Shown here: positions 1-10,366 of the stretch, piece by piece
Layout of the letters: each line of letters opens with the position of its first letter
How positions within the stretch are numbered: the first letter of the stretch is position 1
Notes under the pieces: model-generated
What the model saw: only the letters and a program-made list of their open reading frames with translations
What the model was told of the DNA's origin: nothing
Databases searched by the model: none
DNA from: Pseudophaeomoniella oleicola
Lineage: Eukaryota > Ascomycota > Eurotiomycetes > Phaeomoniellales > Phaeomoniellaceae
Assembly (NCBI GenBank): GCA_003868215.1
Contig: QWDQ01000048.1
Span: forward strand, 147,607 to 211,606
Direction of reading: 5' to 3'
Length of the DNA stretch: 64,000 nt
Position numbers and translations under genes: made by a program

Positions 1-2
1 CA

Positions 3-914
3 TTGGGACGACGCCAACTCCCAACAAGTAACGAGACGGCGTCTTATACGGCTGCGACTCTCACCTCCCAACAGTCTACGTCACTACTCCAACAGATCTC
101 CACGGCATTAGTAGTTGTTGAGCAGGTTGCTGCTGGGCAGAACATCAGCACACTCTGCATCGATCTTGAAAATCCAACGACCATTGTGGGACCTACTGCT
201 GTTGGACTCGATTTGACCGTCCTTAGGGATATTGTCTGTTCCCTTGCGAGACTTGAAGCTGGAGATGCGATCTCACGAGTGGATCAACTGGCAGACCTTG
301 CCTCAGCGTTCGCAGTGATGGAGATGGGATCCGATTTCTTGAACAGGACGAATCTCAATGCTCTGTGCCAATCCCTCGATTTCACTACCCTGGCTGTGTT
401 CCGAATCAACTGGCGAGAATTGGAATCTTTCCTCTGTATGGCCACGTCGGGTACCTCTTCCGGTACGACGAATGAAACCATATCTGGAGGTATCGGCGCC
501 AGTGCAATTGCTCCAAAGTCCTCTCCATTTGCGACTACAACGACGTCCGAGCTGCTTACCGCTCCTGTCTTCTCTTTCTACACGTCTTCGGTCGGCATGC
601 TACCTCCTGCCGAGACTATCACTCCGCCCGTGACAACTTCAAGGTCCTCTTCAATGAATGATGGTCCTGCTCCGTCAATGCCTCCGACTTCGAGCCTGGG
701 AAATGCAACGCCTTTGCCACCACCAGCCTCCACTGAGACTACTACAGCCTCTGCTCCTCCGTCGACGGTCTTCGTTATGGTGCAGTCAACTCCAAGCATG
801 GTGTGTGGATACGTAATGCCTTCTCAGCCGCCTATTTCTCCAACGTCGCCGGGAACAGTCGTCACCGTCACTATTTTACCGCTGCCTTTGGTGGTCGGTT
901 ATTCGATTGTGTAA
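3..914 (+). CDS. 3' part of a Ser/Thr-rich probable surface protein (5' truncated by the window)
   Basis: The reading frame is open at the left edge of the window and stops at TAA 912-914, so only the C-terminal ~300 residues are visible. The first half is a helical region with regularly spaced Cys (CIDLENP, IVCSLARL, ALCQSL, SFLCMATSG), which suggests a folded, possibly disulfide-bonded extracellular domain. The second half is low-complexity Ser/Thr/Pro-rich sequence, as in O-mannosylated fungal cell-wall or secreted proteins. The last ~20 residues are hydrophobic, which would fit a GPI-attachment or membrane tail, but I see no clear omega site. No family is recognised; the signal peptide, if any, lies outside the window. 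That this is a gene is fairly secure from the length and composition of the frame; its function is unknown. Confidence 0.6.
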   Translation: MGRRQLPTSNETASYTAATLTSQQSTSLLQQISTALVVVEQVAAGQNISTLCIDLENPTTIVGPTAVGLDLTVLRDIVCSLARLEAGDAISRVDQLADLASAFAVMEMGSDFLNRTNLNALCQSLDFTTLAVFRINWRELESFLCMATSGTSSGTTNETISGGIGASAIAPKSSPFATTTTSELLTAPVFSFYTSSVGMLPPAETITPPVTTSRSSSMNDGPAPSMPPTSSLGNATPLPPPASTETTTASAPPSTVFVMVQSTPSMVCGYVMPSQPPISPTSPGTVVTVTILPLPLVVGYSIV

Positions 915-1392
915 TCCTCTTCTCTTGTATCTTGCTGCAGTGGCATTGGGCCATGCAACCTCGACTTTGAGGCTTCACGAACAATAGGACTACCTTTGCT
1001 GCTGCGCATTGTTTTTACAGGCACTGGGAATAGAGTGGGGGCACCTTGGGAAATGTTGCAGCATGTCTATATCGGATATCATGTATCAGTTATCTGCGAA
1101 CAAGCGGGAGGAGGATCGGGACGTGGTTTGATGAAAAGCATTTGTTGCCCTCTAGTATACACTCAGATTGTATCTTTGCAGAGTTAGGGTGTTGCCATGA
1201 TGGCACGTCAATCAAGGTCAAATAGTCGTGATATACATTAAGAATTCGAGATGGCATTTGGCCCTTTCGTCTGTACATGTAGCCGGAAAAAAAAATATAG
1301 AATAGAAGAGCATCGAAGACCCCCCAAAAGAATAGTCCCAGCTCCGGCTAATGAACGTTCTGATCGCTAAACGCTAACCCAAGCTCGATGGT
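915..1392. other. Intergenic, tail-to-tail spacer
   Basis: This spacer separates the 3' ends of two converging genes. It has only short frames without coding character and no RNA gene that I can recognise. It probably carries both 3' UTRs. Confidence 0.6.
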
Positions 1393-2640
1393 CTATTTGG
1401 CAAAGATGTTGCGTAGATTTTCACATGCAATGTCGTAAAATTGGTCAATGTCCTTTTGCTTTCTCCACGGGTTCACGCTCTTATCCCACGCGTGCGGTTT
1501 GCCCTCGACCAGAGTCTGGGAGACGTTCTTCCCGAGGTCTTGTAACCTGTTCGCAAACGCCTGGCCTTCTCTCAAGAGCATGTCGTATTCGCAGAGGTAC
1601 AACTGGATGTCCTGCGGCAAACCGTCTCTCAGCATGCGATCCGAAGCCCTCGCGGGGGAGACGTAAGGGGATGAGTGGTTGATGCCTGCGGCGCCGGGCA
1701 GGTAGGACTGATCGAACAGGTTGGTGAAGAATTTGGGCATCGTCTTTTTGGGCATGAGGCTGATGGCGCGCTTGTCGTCGCGCGGGGTGGCGAAGTCGAT
1801 GAGCGGGTAGAAGGCGACGATGGAGACGATGGTGAGGTCGCCCGAGGAGCTGAGGAGTTGTTTGGTGGATTCGTAGCGGCTGAGTTCGGCGTCGCTGATG
1901 CAGATGGATCTGCCGCGGCGGATGAAGGAGGATGTGTGATATTTGAGGCGCAGGGGGACCGCGAAGGAGAAGTTCGCGCCGGCGGAAAAGCCGCTGAGAG
2001 CGATCCGCGAGGTGTCGATGCTCAATTCGTAGGCGTGGCAGGAGAGCCAGAGGAGGGTATCGACGCAGTCGTCGACAGGTGTTGGAAAGGGGTGTTCAGG
2101 GGCGCGACGGTAGCCGACAGATACCACGATGGCGGGTGTATTCTGGAGGACCATGCGGAACCAGTAGCGGTCGTCGAGGTTGCTGCCCAGCACGAAACCG
2201 CCGCCGTGATAGTTGACGACTACAGGATAGCGATGGCCCTGGCGTTTACGGGTTTGGTAGTCTGGCGGCACGTAGAATGCTAGGTCAATTGGAGTTGAGA
2301 GGTTACCGTCGACGGTGTGGGTTTCGATCTTGCGATGGAATGACGGTTTGGGTGGAGGAGGTGGTGCCCAGTCGTGTATGCGCATGCCGAGCCGCATACA
2401 GCCTCGCCACCATACCGCTTGCACTCGTAGCCACCATCTTGGTTGTTGTGTCTCAGATGTGAGGTTTCCTGACGGCTTTGGAACCGGTGGTAGGTCGGCG
2501 ACAGAAATCGAGATACGCGGATTGCCGCCAGGGGAAAAAACAGTTGGTGAGGTCGGAGAGGTAGGAGAGGTGGGATTAGCTGTCGCAGTCCGGAGCCATA
2601 ATGGCTCTGGTTGTTTGACCAGTTCGATATGGCCGTTCAT
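1393..2640 (-). CDS. Alpha/beta-hydrolase of the hormone-sensitive-lipase type; candidate ergosteryl-aspartate hydrolase
   Basis: A single-exon 415-residue protein. Seen in sequence: the HSL oxyanion-hole motif HGGGF at residues 145-149, the nucleophile elbow GFSAG with Ser219, a likely acid Asp353 (CEYDMLL) and His383 (GKPHAW). This gives a complete Ser-Asp-His triad on an alpha/beta-hydrolase-3 fold. The N-terminus (about 1-60) is low complexity, with a TSP repeat at 23-33 and Pro-rich stretches, and has no clear signal peptide. ATG at 2640 is the first in frame. Family knowledge: such enzymes hydrolyse small or lipid esters. The gene lies divergently next to erdS, which makes it a good candidate for the dedicated Erg-Asp hydrolase ErdH that works with ErdS. 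That assignment is inference from context and fold only; another carboxylesterase or lipase role remains possible. Confidence 0.88.
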   Translation of the reverse strand: MNGHIELVKQPEPLWLRTATANPTSPTSPTSPTVFSPGGNPRISISVADLPPVPKPSGNLTSETQQPRWWLRVQAVWWRGCMRLGMRIHDWAPPPPPKPSFHRKIETHTVDGNLSTPIDLAFYVPPDYQTRKRQGHRYPVVVNYHGGGFVLGSNLDDRYWFRMVLQNTPAIVVSVGYRRAPEHPFPTPVDDCVDTLLWLSCHAYELSIDTSRIALSGFSAGANFSFAVPLRLKYHTSSFIRRGRSICISDAELSRYESTKQLLSSSGDLTIVSIVAFYPLIDFATPRDDKRAISLMPKKTMPKFFTNLFDQSYLPGAAGINHSSPYVSPARASDRMLRDGLPQDIQLYLCEYDMLLREGQAFANRLQDLGKNVSQTLVEGKPHAWDKSVNPWRKQKDIDQFYDIACENLRNIFAK

Positions 2641-5492
2641 GATGACTTTCGGTCACGATAATCGATTCATGTTTGCCCAATGGGGCTTACGAGGAAAGCA
2701 CACGATACTCGGTCGGCAGATGTTCGGGTCAAGTGTCGGATTGTAGACTTTTGTATAAAGAACAACGCGAATTGATAATAGTAACGGTTCTTTCGTTAAG
2801 TTGACGAAGAAAATGATAGCGTGTGCTCTCAATCGTCTGTTGAAAATACCTTGGAAAAGGTTGTCGCAGGAGTTGGAAGACTGAAGTCGTTATCAATCCT
2901 TAGTCTCTTGTCCAACAGGAGTCGCGGATTGGCAATGACGCAAGCTCAATCAGGTAGTGCTTAATTTGGCGTTCTAGAACTAAAGCCTAAGAATGACTTG
3001 TCAACAGTTGGATGCGATACGTTGAGGACGACAGATGGTAGATGAAGTCTGGATAGAGAAGGATGAGAGATGAGAACTAGAAGAGAATGAATACGGTCTA
3101 TCGAAATGACAATTCTTGAAGGAATCTCGTGCGCGATCACATATGTCACGATCTACTACGTAGTAAGTATCATCATTTGAGATGTCCAGGGCCCTGGTCT
3201 GCCCACTCCGCCTTCATCGGCTATTCTTCCGGTGATACTTCGTAGTATTTCGCAGTAATTACTACGTACTACTTCGTATCAGGCCACTGCGGTTGGCTGC
3301 TGGCGATACGACAAGCACGAGTAGATACAACCCCTGTCCTGTACTACGTAGTATCATAGTACAGTAATATAACTAAGGTACATAGTGACTATTCATCTTC
3401 TTGTTGGGCTATCTGCTACCTGCAATGCCTCAACTCCCTTTGATGGAGGTGTGGTGCACTTTTATCTTGACGCCTCAACGCTAAGTTGTTACAGTAGAGT
3501 ATATAATTAGCAGTATCTTAGCCATACATCAGTATCGATATCGGTCTTGCCTGACATCACGGCACCCAACCATGAGTGTCCAATCTGCCATGTACCGTAG
3601 TAGAAGGATTAAGGATTCCAATCCGCCATTTCGTATCATCCGTGGCTGTGCTCTTCCAGTACACGTTACTCTATTGTTACTGTAACTCGTCGAGAGAAAC
3701 GCTTTGATCAACCCACCGTCGTGGCACCCGTAAAACGGCATCATGTTACTAATTTAATACCGCATCGGATTTTGTTCGCCTTCATTACCTTTTCCCGGCA
3801 GACATCGGTTAGGCAGAGATATATACTATTGGTGACCGTCCTGCTGTTTTGTATGCATCCTCTGTACACCCCCTATCTCGATCTTCGTCGCCGTCACCGC
3901 GGTTGCACAATCGCTTCCAGTCATAAAGACGCTTCTTCTCACGATTGGAACACGAGGAGTACAGTATGTTTTTGATCAGTCGATGAGATATGACAGCCTT
4001 CTGTCTATGTTGGAAGCCGGAGAAGTATGAAATGCGAAATGGGTCACTTGCACAGCACTCAGTCCGAACTCTGTGGTGAACAATGACCATCAGATTGTCT
4101 TACAGCCTCCCCTGATCATTGGACTCAAAACTCAGCATTGTTTGCTACGGGCTTCTTCCTGGTCTGTGGCCAGAACCGCCTCCACGGTCAGCAAATTGGC
4201 GGTTACCTTCTTATTTGTAAGCGTTGTGCATACACCATCTGCATGAGCTTGAGTCAGCATCTCTACAAGAAGGGGATCGGCCACAATGTTGTCTGCCCTA
4301 CCACGCTGCCCAGTGCTTCGGGGCACAAAATATCGATGTGGTAGACCGACCATCCGAGGTCTGACAAAAACATCCGACACCTTGTTTTGCTAGCAGCATT
4401 GCCAGGTGCTCTTGCTGGCAATCTACCAATCCCATCCCTCCTCGAGTAATTACCTTGAACTGATTTCAACCCGACGACCGATTTACTTCACAGCAGAGAT
4501 CCCGTCCGCTGCGGCGGACGCATCGCAAGACCACGGCGCCGATTAACCGTGCCTCGGTGTTATTGTAAAGTCCAGGGCGAATGAAACGACGATCCTAATT
4601 GTCGCCTAAACAGACTACGGTGCCCTAGCCTTCCGGCGATCCCTAACAAGCAAAATCAACAACAGAGGTGACTTTAGTTATGAATTTTGGTTTTCTAGTT
4701 AAATGTTGGGCTCCGAGTTTGATGCCTAGGTAATGTATCCCGAGGGAGTTCCATTCTCTTCCATTCTACCTTAGTGATTACCTTCCTTACCTTACTCATC
4801 TTACCTAAGGCGAGTTAACGGTCTCTTGTTTTATGCACCTTGTACGCTATTATGTTGCCCCCCTCGATTATTCAGATGACCTCACTTCTCATAAATTGAC
4901 AGGATTTATTGACCTCGCCCTCTGTCTGCACTACGATACGACGACAACATCACAGATTGCCCCTCGGACACCACGGATATCACTCCTCGGATACAGCTTC
5001 GACTTCCTATCAAAACAAAAATATCGCGGAGGAAAGCAAAAGTATTGCCCGAAACGGCCGGTGGAGCTGGATGAGCGACGGGGACCCCAACCTCGTACCT
5101 TTCTCTTTTCGTTGGTAAGTTCTGTTCTATCCGTCGAGGCCCATACTTCAGCAAAACATGATCCGGTCGCATCGACTATGCAATCATATTCCAATCTTAT
5201 ATGACCCGGCTTGCTCCTCTTTACGTGCATTTCTTCGTCCTTGTCCATCTGTTTGTCTTGTTTACCAAGATTATCTGACGCTGATTCCCGAGCAGACTGG
5301 ATCTCATTCCCGCTCCATTCGTAGCCTTGTTTGCATGGTCGAATAAGATTCCTGATTACCCCACCATAAGCATTGACAAACCTGGTTACGTCAAACTCGC
5401 CATCTCCCGGGGCGCTTGTTCCCTCGTTTCAACTCTCCTTCGCCTTGGGGAAATTTTGTCGCGGTCGGCATCTTATCCAGCACTGATTCAAG
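2641..5492. other. Long divergent intergenic region with TACTACGTAGTA palindromes
   Basis: This is 2.85 kb between two divergent genes and should contain both promoters. It has only short, non-conserved-looking frames. Perfect 12-bp palindromes TACTACGTAGTA occur at 3154-3165 and 3342-3353, with a related run of TACTACGTACT/TTCGTAGTA near 3238-3275. A TACCTTA/CTTACC-rich stretch lies at about 4770-4810. I see no tRNA, transposon ORF or other gene. Confidence 0.6.
5115..5295 (+). other. Possible intron in the erdS 5' leader
   Basis: A consensus donor GTAAGT starts at 5115, a CTGAC branch-like site lies at 5275-5279, and an AG ends at 5295 after a short pyrimidine-containing stretch. Splicing would remove an upstream ATG at 5158 that otherwise opens a ~60-codon frame before the erdS start at 5493. 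This is a sequence-based guess without transcript support. Confidence 0.3.
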
Positions 5493-8381
5493 ATGGTTGA
5501 TCGCGCCGTCTCCGTCAAGAAAGCCCTCTCGAGGGTGATCCCTCAGCTCGGCGAAGAGCGCCATCGCGATGCCAATTCTTCGCCGGCGTCGCCACGTTCT
5601 AGCACCTCTTCACCCCATGGTTGGAAACGTCGTTCTCTCGCAATGGTCTTTGCCAAAGACAATGATTATGTCTCCAGCAGCGACGACGTTAGCGATGACC
5701 CCAGCATGGATAGTATGAGCAAGAACGCGCTGAAAAAGCAGAGAAAGAAGGTTGAGCGCGAGTCAAAAAGTAGTCGTCTCAGCGTTGAGCACAATGTTGA
5801 AGACCAGAATCGACTGAAAGAAAAATTGGAGGAAGCCCAAAAGGCAGAAACCCCAGAGATGAAAGCGCGATATGGAGAAATGCCCCTGGTCCAATCGACA
5901 CATCGTAACACAGACAATCGCATCAAGATTGATACAATCACCGAAGATATGATGGGCCAAGAGGTCTGCTTTCGTGCCAGATTGCATGTCGTTAGGAACA
6001 TGAGCTCCAAGCTCACGTTCCTCGTATTCCGTCAGCAGATCAGCACCGTACAAGGAGTTCTACATGAGGTCCCTGGCGAGAAGACCATATTGTTCATTCA
6101 TTGGGCGGAAAAGCTTCGCACTGGCTCCATTGTCCGGGTCAAAGGTGTAGTGAAGAAACCAGAGGTCCCGGTCAAGGGAGCAACCATCCACAATCTTGAG
6201 ATAGATATCAAGGAGTTGCATGAGATTGTCCATCGCGACGCTAGCGCTCCCTTCTCTGTTTACGAGGCGGAATTGGCAACTTCCGCTGAGGAATCCATCG
6301 AAGGACGACACAGTCATATTCCTGATCGTACTCGTCTCGTTAACCGCATCCTTGATCTTCGGACTGGAACCTCGCAGTCGATATTTCGTATCCAGTCTGG
6401 CGTACAGAACTTCTTCCGAACCACCTTGGATGATTTAGGTTTTATTGAAATCCACACGCCGAAACTACAAGGCGCTGGTACTGAGTCCGGCGCGAGTGTG
6501 TTCAAGCTCGGTTACTTTGGTCGGGATGCTTTCCTTGCTCAGAGTCCCCAGTTGGGCAAACAGATGGCTATTGCATCTGATTTCGAACGGGTTTACGAGA
6601 TTGGGGCTATCTTCCGCGCGGAAAACTCGAATACTCATCGTCATTTAACGGAATACACAGGTCTAGATCTCGAAATGGCCATTGAGGAGCATTACCACGA
6701 AGCACTAGATATTATCGATCAGACGTTGAAGAATATTTTCGCCGGTGTTTACAAGAGATATCGAAGAGAGATTGACATAATCAAGGAGCAATTCCCGCAC
6801 GACGATCTTGTCTGGCTCGAGAAGACGCCCGTCATCCCTTTCAAGGACGCGGTTCAGTTGTTGATAGATTCGGGTTGGTTAGATGAAGAGGGCAACCCGC
6901 CTAGTCCCCTCGAAGATCTCCATACACGCGACGAAATACGCCTTGGCGAGTTGATGAAAGAGAAATATGGAACCGATTACTACATTCTTGATCAATTCCC
7001 CCGTTCTGCTCGTCCATTTTACACCATGCCGTCTCCCATAGACGACCGATTTACGAACTCGTTTGACATCTTTGTTCGTGGTCAAGAGATCATATCAGGT
7101 GGGCAACGTATACACGAAGCCAAAAAGCTCGAAGAAAACATGAAGTCCATGGGCGTTGATCCGGGCACTATGGAAGACTACATTGAAGGTTTCCAATGGG
7201 GCGCACCCCCACATGCTGGTTGTGGTATCGGCCTGGAGCGTATTGTCATGTTGATCTTACAACTCGGCAACATTCGGCTTGCGTCCATGTTCCCGAGAGA
7301 CCCGAAGTCGTTCCCTCCCAAACCAGTTGTCGAGAAACTCCGGTTCCCAGATGCCGATACCCTTCACCCCGTGTGGGCTCGGAAGAAGGAGCACCCTGAC
7401 GAAGAGATTGAGCATATGTTACCTTCGGTGGAAGACCTTGTTGCTAATTATGGTGATTCAACGTCCACTTCTTGGGGTGATGAACGCTTCAAAATTTGGC
7501 GACACAAAGAGACCGGAGCGGCAATGGCCTACGTCCAAAGCCACGGATATGCTATTCTCCCTGGAGATCCACTTTGCGATCCAAGTCAATTCTACAAGGT
7601 TGCATCGGCGTTTTTGCACTATTTGAGGAAAGAGACCAAACTCAAACCTGTATGGCTCTTGTGCTCTGCGCAATTGGAAGAGGTCTTGGGAGAGAAACTA
7701 GGTTGGAAGACTCTATCTTGCACTGTTGAGGAACGTGTCGACGCTACCAAGAACCGAGCAGAACGTGATGCTGAAATCCAACGCAAAATTCGTCACGCTC
7801 AAAGTGAAGGCGTCAAGATCACTGACTGGCCAGAGGGGAAGCCAATTCCAGAAGAACTCAAAGCTCGTTGCGAGAAGCGGGTCAAAGATTGGCAGTCCAA
7901 CCGCAAAGGCACTCAAGTCCATTTGTCCGAAATCCACCTCTTCCGTGATGAGCCTCATCGCCGTTACTTCTTCGCCGAAGACAAGAGTGGTGAGATCTGT
8001 GGTGTAGCGGTACTCTGCTGGCTTGCACCCCGTTACGGCATGCAAGCGAAGTACACTCTGGATTTCCCAGGCGCACCGTCCGGTACGATCGAATGGATCA
8101 CCACCCACGCCATCTCAGCGGCTGGTGCCATGGGTGTGAAGCACATAACTTTCGGAGGTGGTGCAGCAAGTCATCTCGTCCCAGGTCATCACATTAGCGG
8201 TGCGAAGATCAGGTTCCTGCAACACACTTATGACGCGCTTGTCAGGCAGTTCAATCTCAACCGAAAGTCCGAGTTCCGACAAAAGATGGGTGCTGAAGAG
8301 GATCCTTCTTATATCGCTTATCCACCTCACGGTATGGGAAGTAGAGCTATTCGAGCGATCATGGACTTCTTTGAGGATTAG
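5493..8381 (+). CDS. erdS: Ergosteryl-3beta-O-L-aspartate synthase: aspartyl-tRNA synthetase fused to DUF2156
   Basis: An intronless 962-residue frame. Residues 1-130 are a charged Ser/Lys-rich extension. An OB-fold anticodon-binding domain spans roughly 155-245 and a class IIb AspRS catalytic core roughly 275-610. Motif 2 reads FRAENSNTHRHLTEY at 374-388 and motif 3 GIGLERIVM at 578-586; QSPQLGKQ at ~350 is the typical archaeal/eukaryotic AspRS signature. From about 655 to the end is a complete DUF2156 (GNAT-like, bacterial MprF/LysX-type) aminoacyl-transferase domain, including an FGGGAASHLV turn near residue 890. Established knowledge: this AspRS-DUF2156 fusion is fungal ErdS, which charges tRNA-Asp and moves Asp to the 3beta-hydroxyl of ergosterol, making Erg-Asp in membranes. 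Ordinary cytosolic AspRS is expected elsewhere in the genome. Both domains look intact. ATG 5493 is the first in frame and gives the full fusion. Confidence 0.95.
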   Translation: MVDRAVSVKKALSRVIPQLGEERHRDANSSPASPRSSTSSPHGWKRRSLAMVFAKDNDYVSSSDDVSDDPSMDSMSKNALKKQRKKVERESKSSRLSVEHNVEDQNRLKEKLEEAQKAETPEMKARYGEMPLVQSTHRNTDNRIKIDTITEDMMGQEVCFRARLHVVRNMSSKLTFLVFRQQISTVQGVLHEVPGEKTILFIHWAEKLRTGSIVRVKGVVKKPEVPVKGATIHNLEIDIKELHEIVHRDASAPFSVYEAELATSAEESIEGRHSHIPDRTRLVNRILDLRTGTSQSIFRIQSGVQNFFRTTLDDLGFIEIHTPKLQGAGTESGASVFKLGYFGRDAFLAQSPQLGKQMAIASDFERVYEIGAIFRAENSNTHRHLTEYTGLDLEMAIEEHYHEALDIIDQTLKNIFAGVYKRYRREIDIIKEQFPHDDLVWLEKTPVIPFKDAVQLLIDSGWLDEEGNPPSPLEDLHTRDEIRLGELMKEKYGTDYYILDQFPRSARPFYTMPSPIDDRFTNSFDIFVRGQEIISGGQRIHEAKKLEENMKSMGVDPGTMEDYIEGFQWGAPPHAGCGIGLERIVMLILQLGNIRLASMFPRDPKSFPPKPVVEKLRFPDADTLHPVWARKKEHPDEEIEHMLPSVEDLVANYGDSTSTSWGDERFKIWRHKETGAAMAYVQSHGYAILPGDPLCDPSQFYKVASAFLHYLRKETKLKPVWLLCSAQLEEVLGEKLGWKTLSCTVEERVDATKNRAERDAEIQRKIRHAQSEGVKITDWPEGKPIPEELKARCEKRVKDWQSNRKGTQVHLSEIHLFRDEPHRRYFFAEDKSGEICGVAVLCWLAPRYGMQAKYTLDFPGAPSGTIEWITTHAISAAGAMGVKHITFGGGAASHLVPGHHISGAKIRFLQHTYDALVRQFNLNRKSEFRQKMGAEEDPSYIAYPPHGMGSRAIRAIMDFFED

Positions 8382-8962
8382 TCGAATATAAAGCTGCAGC
8401 GGAGTCATTGCTGGGTTGTTCCAAACGTGGTTTGAGAAGAAGACATACCCCGAAGAGCGTTTCTACATTCGTTGCTATGTGCTTTTGGCTTTTCTCTCAT
8501 TGGGCAGTGGTTAATGATGATGTTCTGTTCCGTACGCATTAGATATGGTCTGATTTCTTTTCTTCATGACGCTGCCTTCAGCTTGATTAAAACGTACATG
8601 TGTATTATGTATGGAAATCCCTTGGGTATCAATACCTTTTCCACCATCCGTTTTGGATGTTTTCGTAGAAATGTAATACACATGCCCTGCCATGGTAATC
8701 GATGTAGGAAGCAGATGTAGTAAGCAGTGCTAGCTGCCTCTGCAATGCATTTGCATGCGATCCCTCCGGAATTTTATTTATTTTGCGTGCCATATCGAGA
8801 TATCTCTCCTCAGTTCTCCGCTCAAGACGGAGTACTCCACCTATTCTCAAAGCAACATGGTCGCAACGAAACATTCCCAACATTGATGCACGGCCAGAAC
8901 AGGCTGTCAAGGGATTCGCGGATTGTCGATAGAGATAGCGAGCGAGCGAGCGAGCGAGAGAG
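8382..8962. other. Spacer between erdS and the ZIP transporter gene
   Basis: Holds the erdS 3' UTR and the ZIP promoter/leader. A short GCGA tandem repeat (about 8938-8958) lies directly before the ZIP start codon. I looked for a Zap1-type zinc-response element (ACCTTNAAGGT) and did not see one. Confidence 0.6.
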
Positions 8963-10366
8963 ATGTCGGCGGAGGCTCACCATGGCATTGTCCGGGGTAT
9001 GCGCATTGCAATCACAGCTCTGCTCCATTCTTCTACCTACGTGTACTAACCCCTTCCCTCAGATATTGTCGGCGATGGCTTGTTAGCGACTATCGGATCT
9101 GAAGCCCTTCTGGCAGAACTACAAAGGCGACAAGATGATCTGCCAAAGCCACAGTGTGGCTCCAAGAAAGAAGCCTCTTACAACACTCCCCTGCACGTCT
9201 TCGCCCTGGCCCTGATCCTATTTATCAGCACCCTTGCTTGCGCCTTTCCGATTCTCGCACGACGATTCCCCAAGCTACCAATCCCGCGAAACTTCCTATT
9301 CTTCTCCAAACATTTTGGCACCGGCGTGTTGATCGCAACGGCGTTCGTGCATCTGTTACCTACCGCCTTCGTCTCGCTCACAGATCCATGTCTGCCGTCG
9401 TTTTGGAACCAGGGATACCCGGCTATGGCTGGTCTGATAGCCATGACGTCGGTATTTTTTGTCGTCAGCATTGAAATGGTCTTCGCTATTAAAGGTGCAG
9501 GACACGTACATGGAAGCGAATGGGATGTTCTCGGGGACGAACCCGACATGCACCACCACGCATCGATACGGGGAGGGGACATTGGACGAGGACGAGGCGA
9601 TTCATTCGGCATGCGCATGCAGCGTCTGGACGGATCTGCCGAGAACCTCGTCAAAGGCAAACAAAAGGTAGATCAGCCGAATGGCGGCTACCGCGATGCA
9701 GCAGGAGCAGACGATGAAGACGAAGAAGAAGACGACATAGACACCGACCTCGATCTCGAAGACCTCGACCCGGCTACCGCGCCAACACAATCATCTCACA
9801 CGCACCGCCCTCACAACCACCACCGTGGCTACTCGGCGACCACCGACACGATCGACGCTCAAAACCCGCAAAAGCAACTCCTCCAATGCCTCCTCCTCGA
9901 AGCCGGCATCCTCTTCCACTCGATCTTCATCGGCATGTCCCTCTCCGTCTCGACCGGCTCCCCCTTCATCGTCCTCCTGATCGCCATCTCCTTCCACCAA
10001 ACCTTCGAAGGCTTCGCGCTCGGCTCCCGCATCAGCGCCCTCATCCCGACCTTATTCCCCCCCTCGTCCCCCAAACCGTGGCTCATGGCGCTCGCCTACG
10101 GCACGACCACGCCCATCGGCCAAGCCATCGGCCTCATGCTGCACAACCTGTACGACCCCGCGAGCGCGACCGGTCTGCTCATGGTCGGCATCACAAACGC
10201 CGTCAGCAGCGGCCTGCTCCTGTTCGCCGGGCTCGTCGAATTGATCGCCGAGGACTTTCTGAGCGATCGCTCCTACGAGGTGCTGCGGGGGAAGAGGCGG
10301 CTGCAGGCCTGTGCGGCGGTCGCGGGCGGGGGTGCGTTGATGGCGCTGGTCGGGGCTTGGGCTTGA
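8963..10366 (+). CDS. ZIP-family zinc/iron transporter (Zrt-like)
   Basis: Two exons, 8963-8996 and 9063-10366 (intron 66 bp, GTATGC...CTCAG, phase 1), giving about 445 residues. The spliced start reads MSAEAHHGIVRDIVGDG and joins a membrane protein. TM1 follows HVFALALILF; the next helices include HFGTGVLIATAFVHLLP and a helix ending in SIEMVFA. A long cytosolic loop rich in His, Asp and Glu follows (acidic run around EDEEEDDID, HTHRPHNHH). The last helices carry the ZIP metal-site residues HSIFIG and HQTFEG in TM4/TM5. Family knowledge: plasma-membrane or vacuolar Zn(II)/Fe(II) uptake into the cytosol. The 3' half is strongly C/G-ending in codon use compared with the 5' half and neighbours. 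The upstream ATG 8982 is out of phase, so 8963 was chosen. Confidence 0.93.

Noticed and set aside
1675-2283. 202-codon plus-strand frame antisense to the hydrolase
   Set aside because: Composition is that of an antisense shadow (Gly/Glu/Val-rich); the minus-strand hydrolase has a full catalytic triad.
3100-3360. TACTACGTAGTA palindromes as inverted-repeat ends of a mobile element
   Set aside because: No transposase frame, no target duplication and no matching terminal structure; the motif also occurs singly elsewhere.
8700-8962. Search for a zinc-responsive element before the ZIP gene
   Set aside because: No ACCTTNAAGGT-like palindrome was found, so zinc-dependent control cannot be claimed from sequence.
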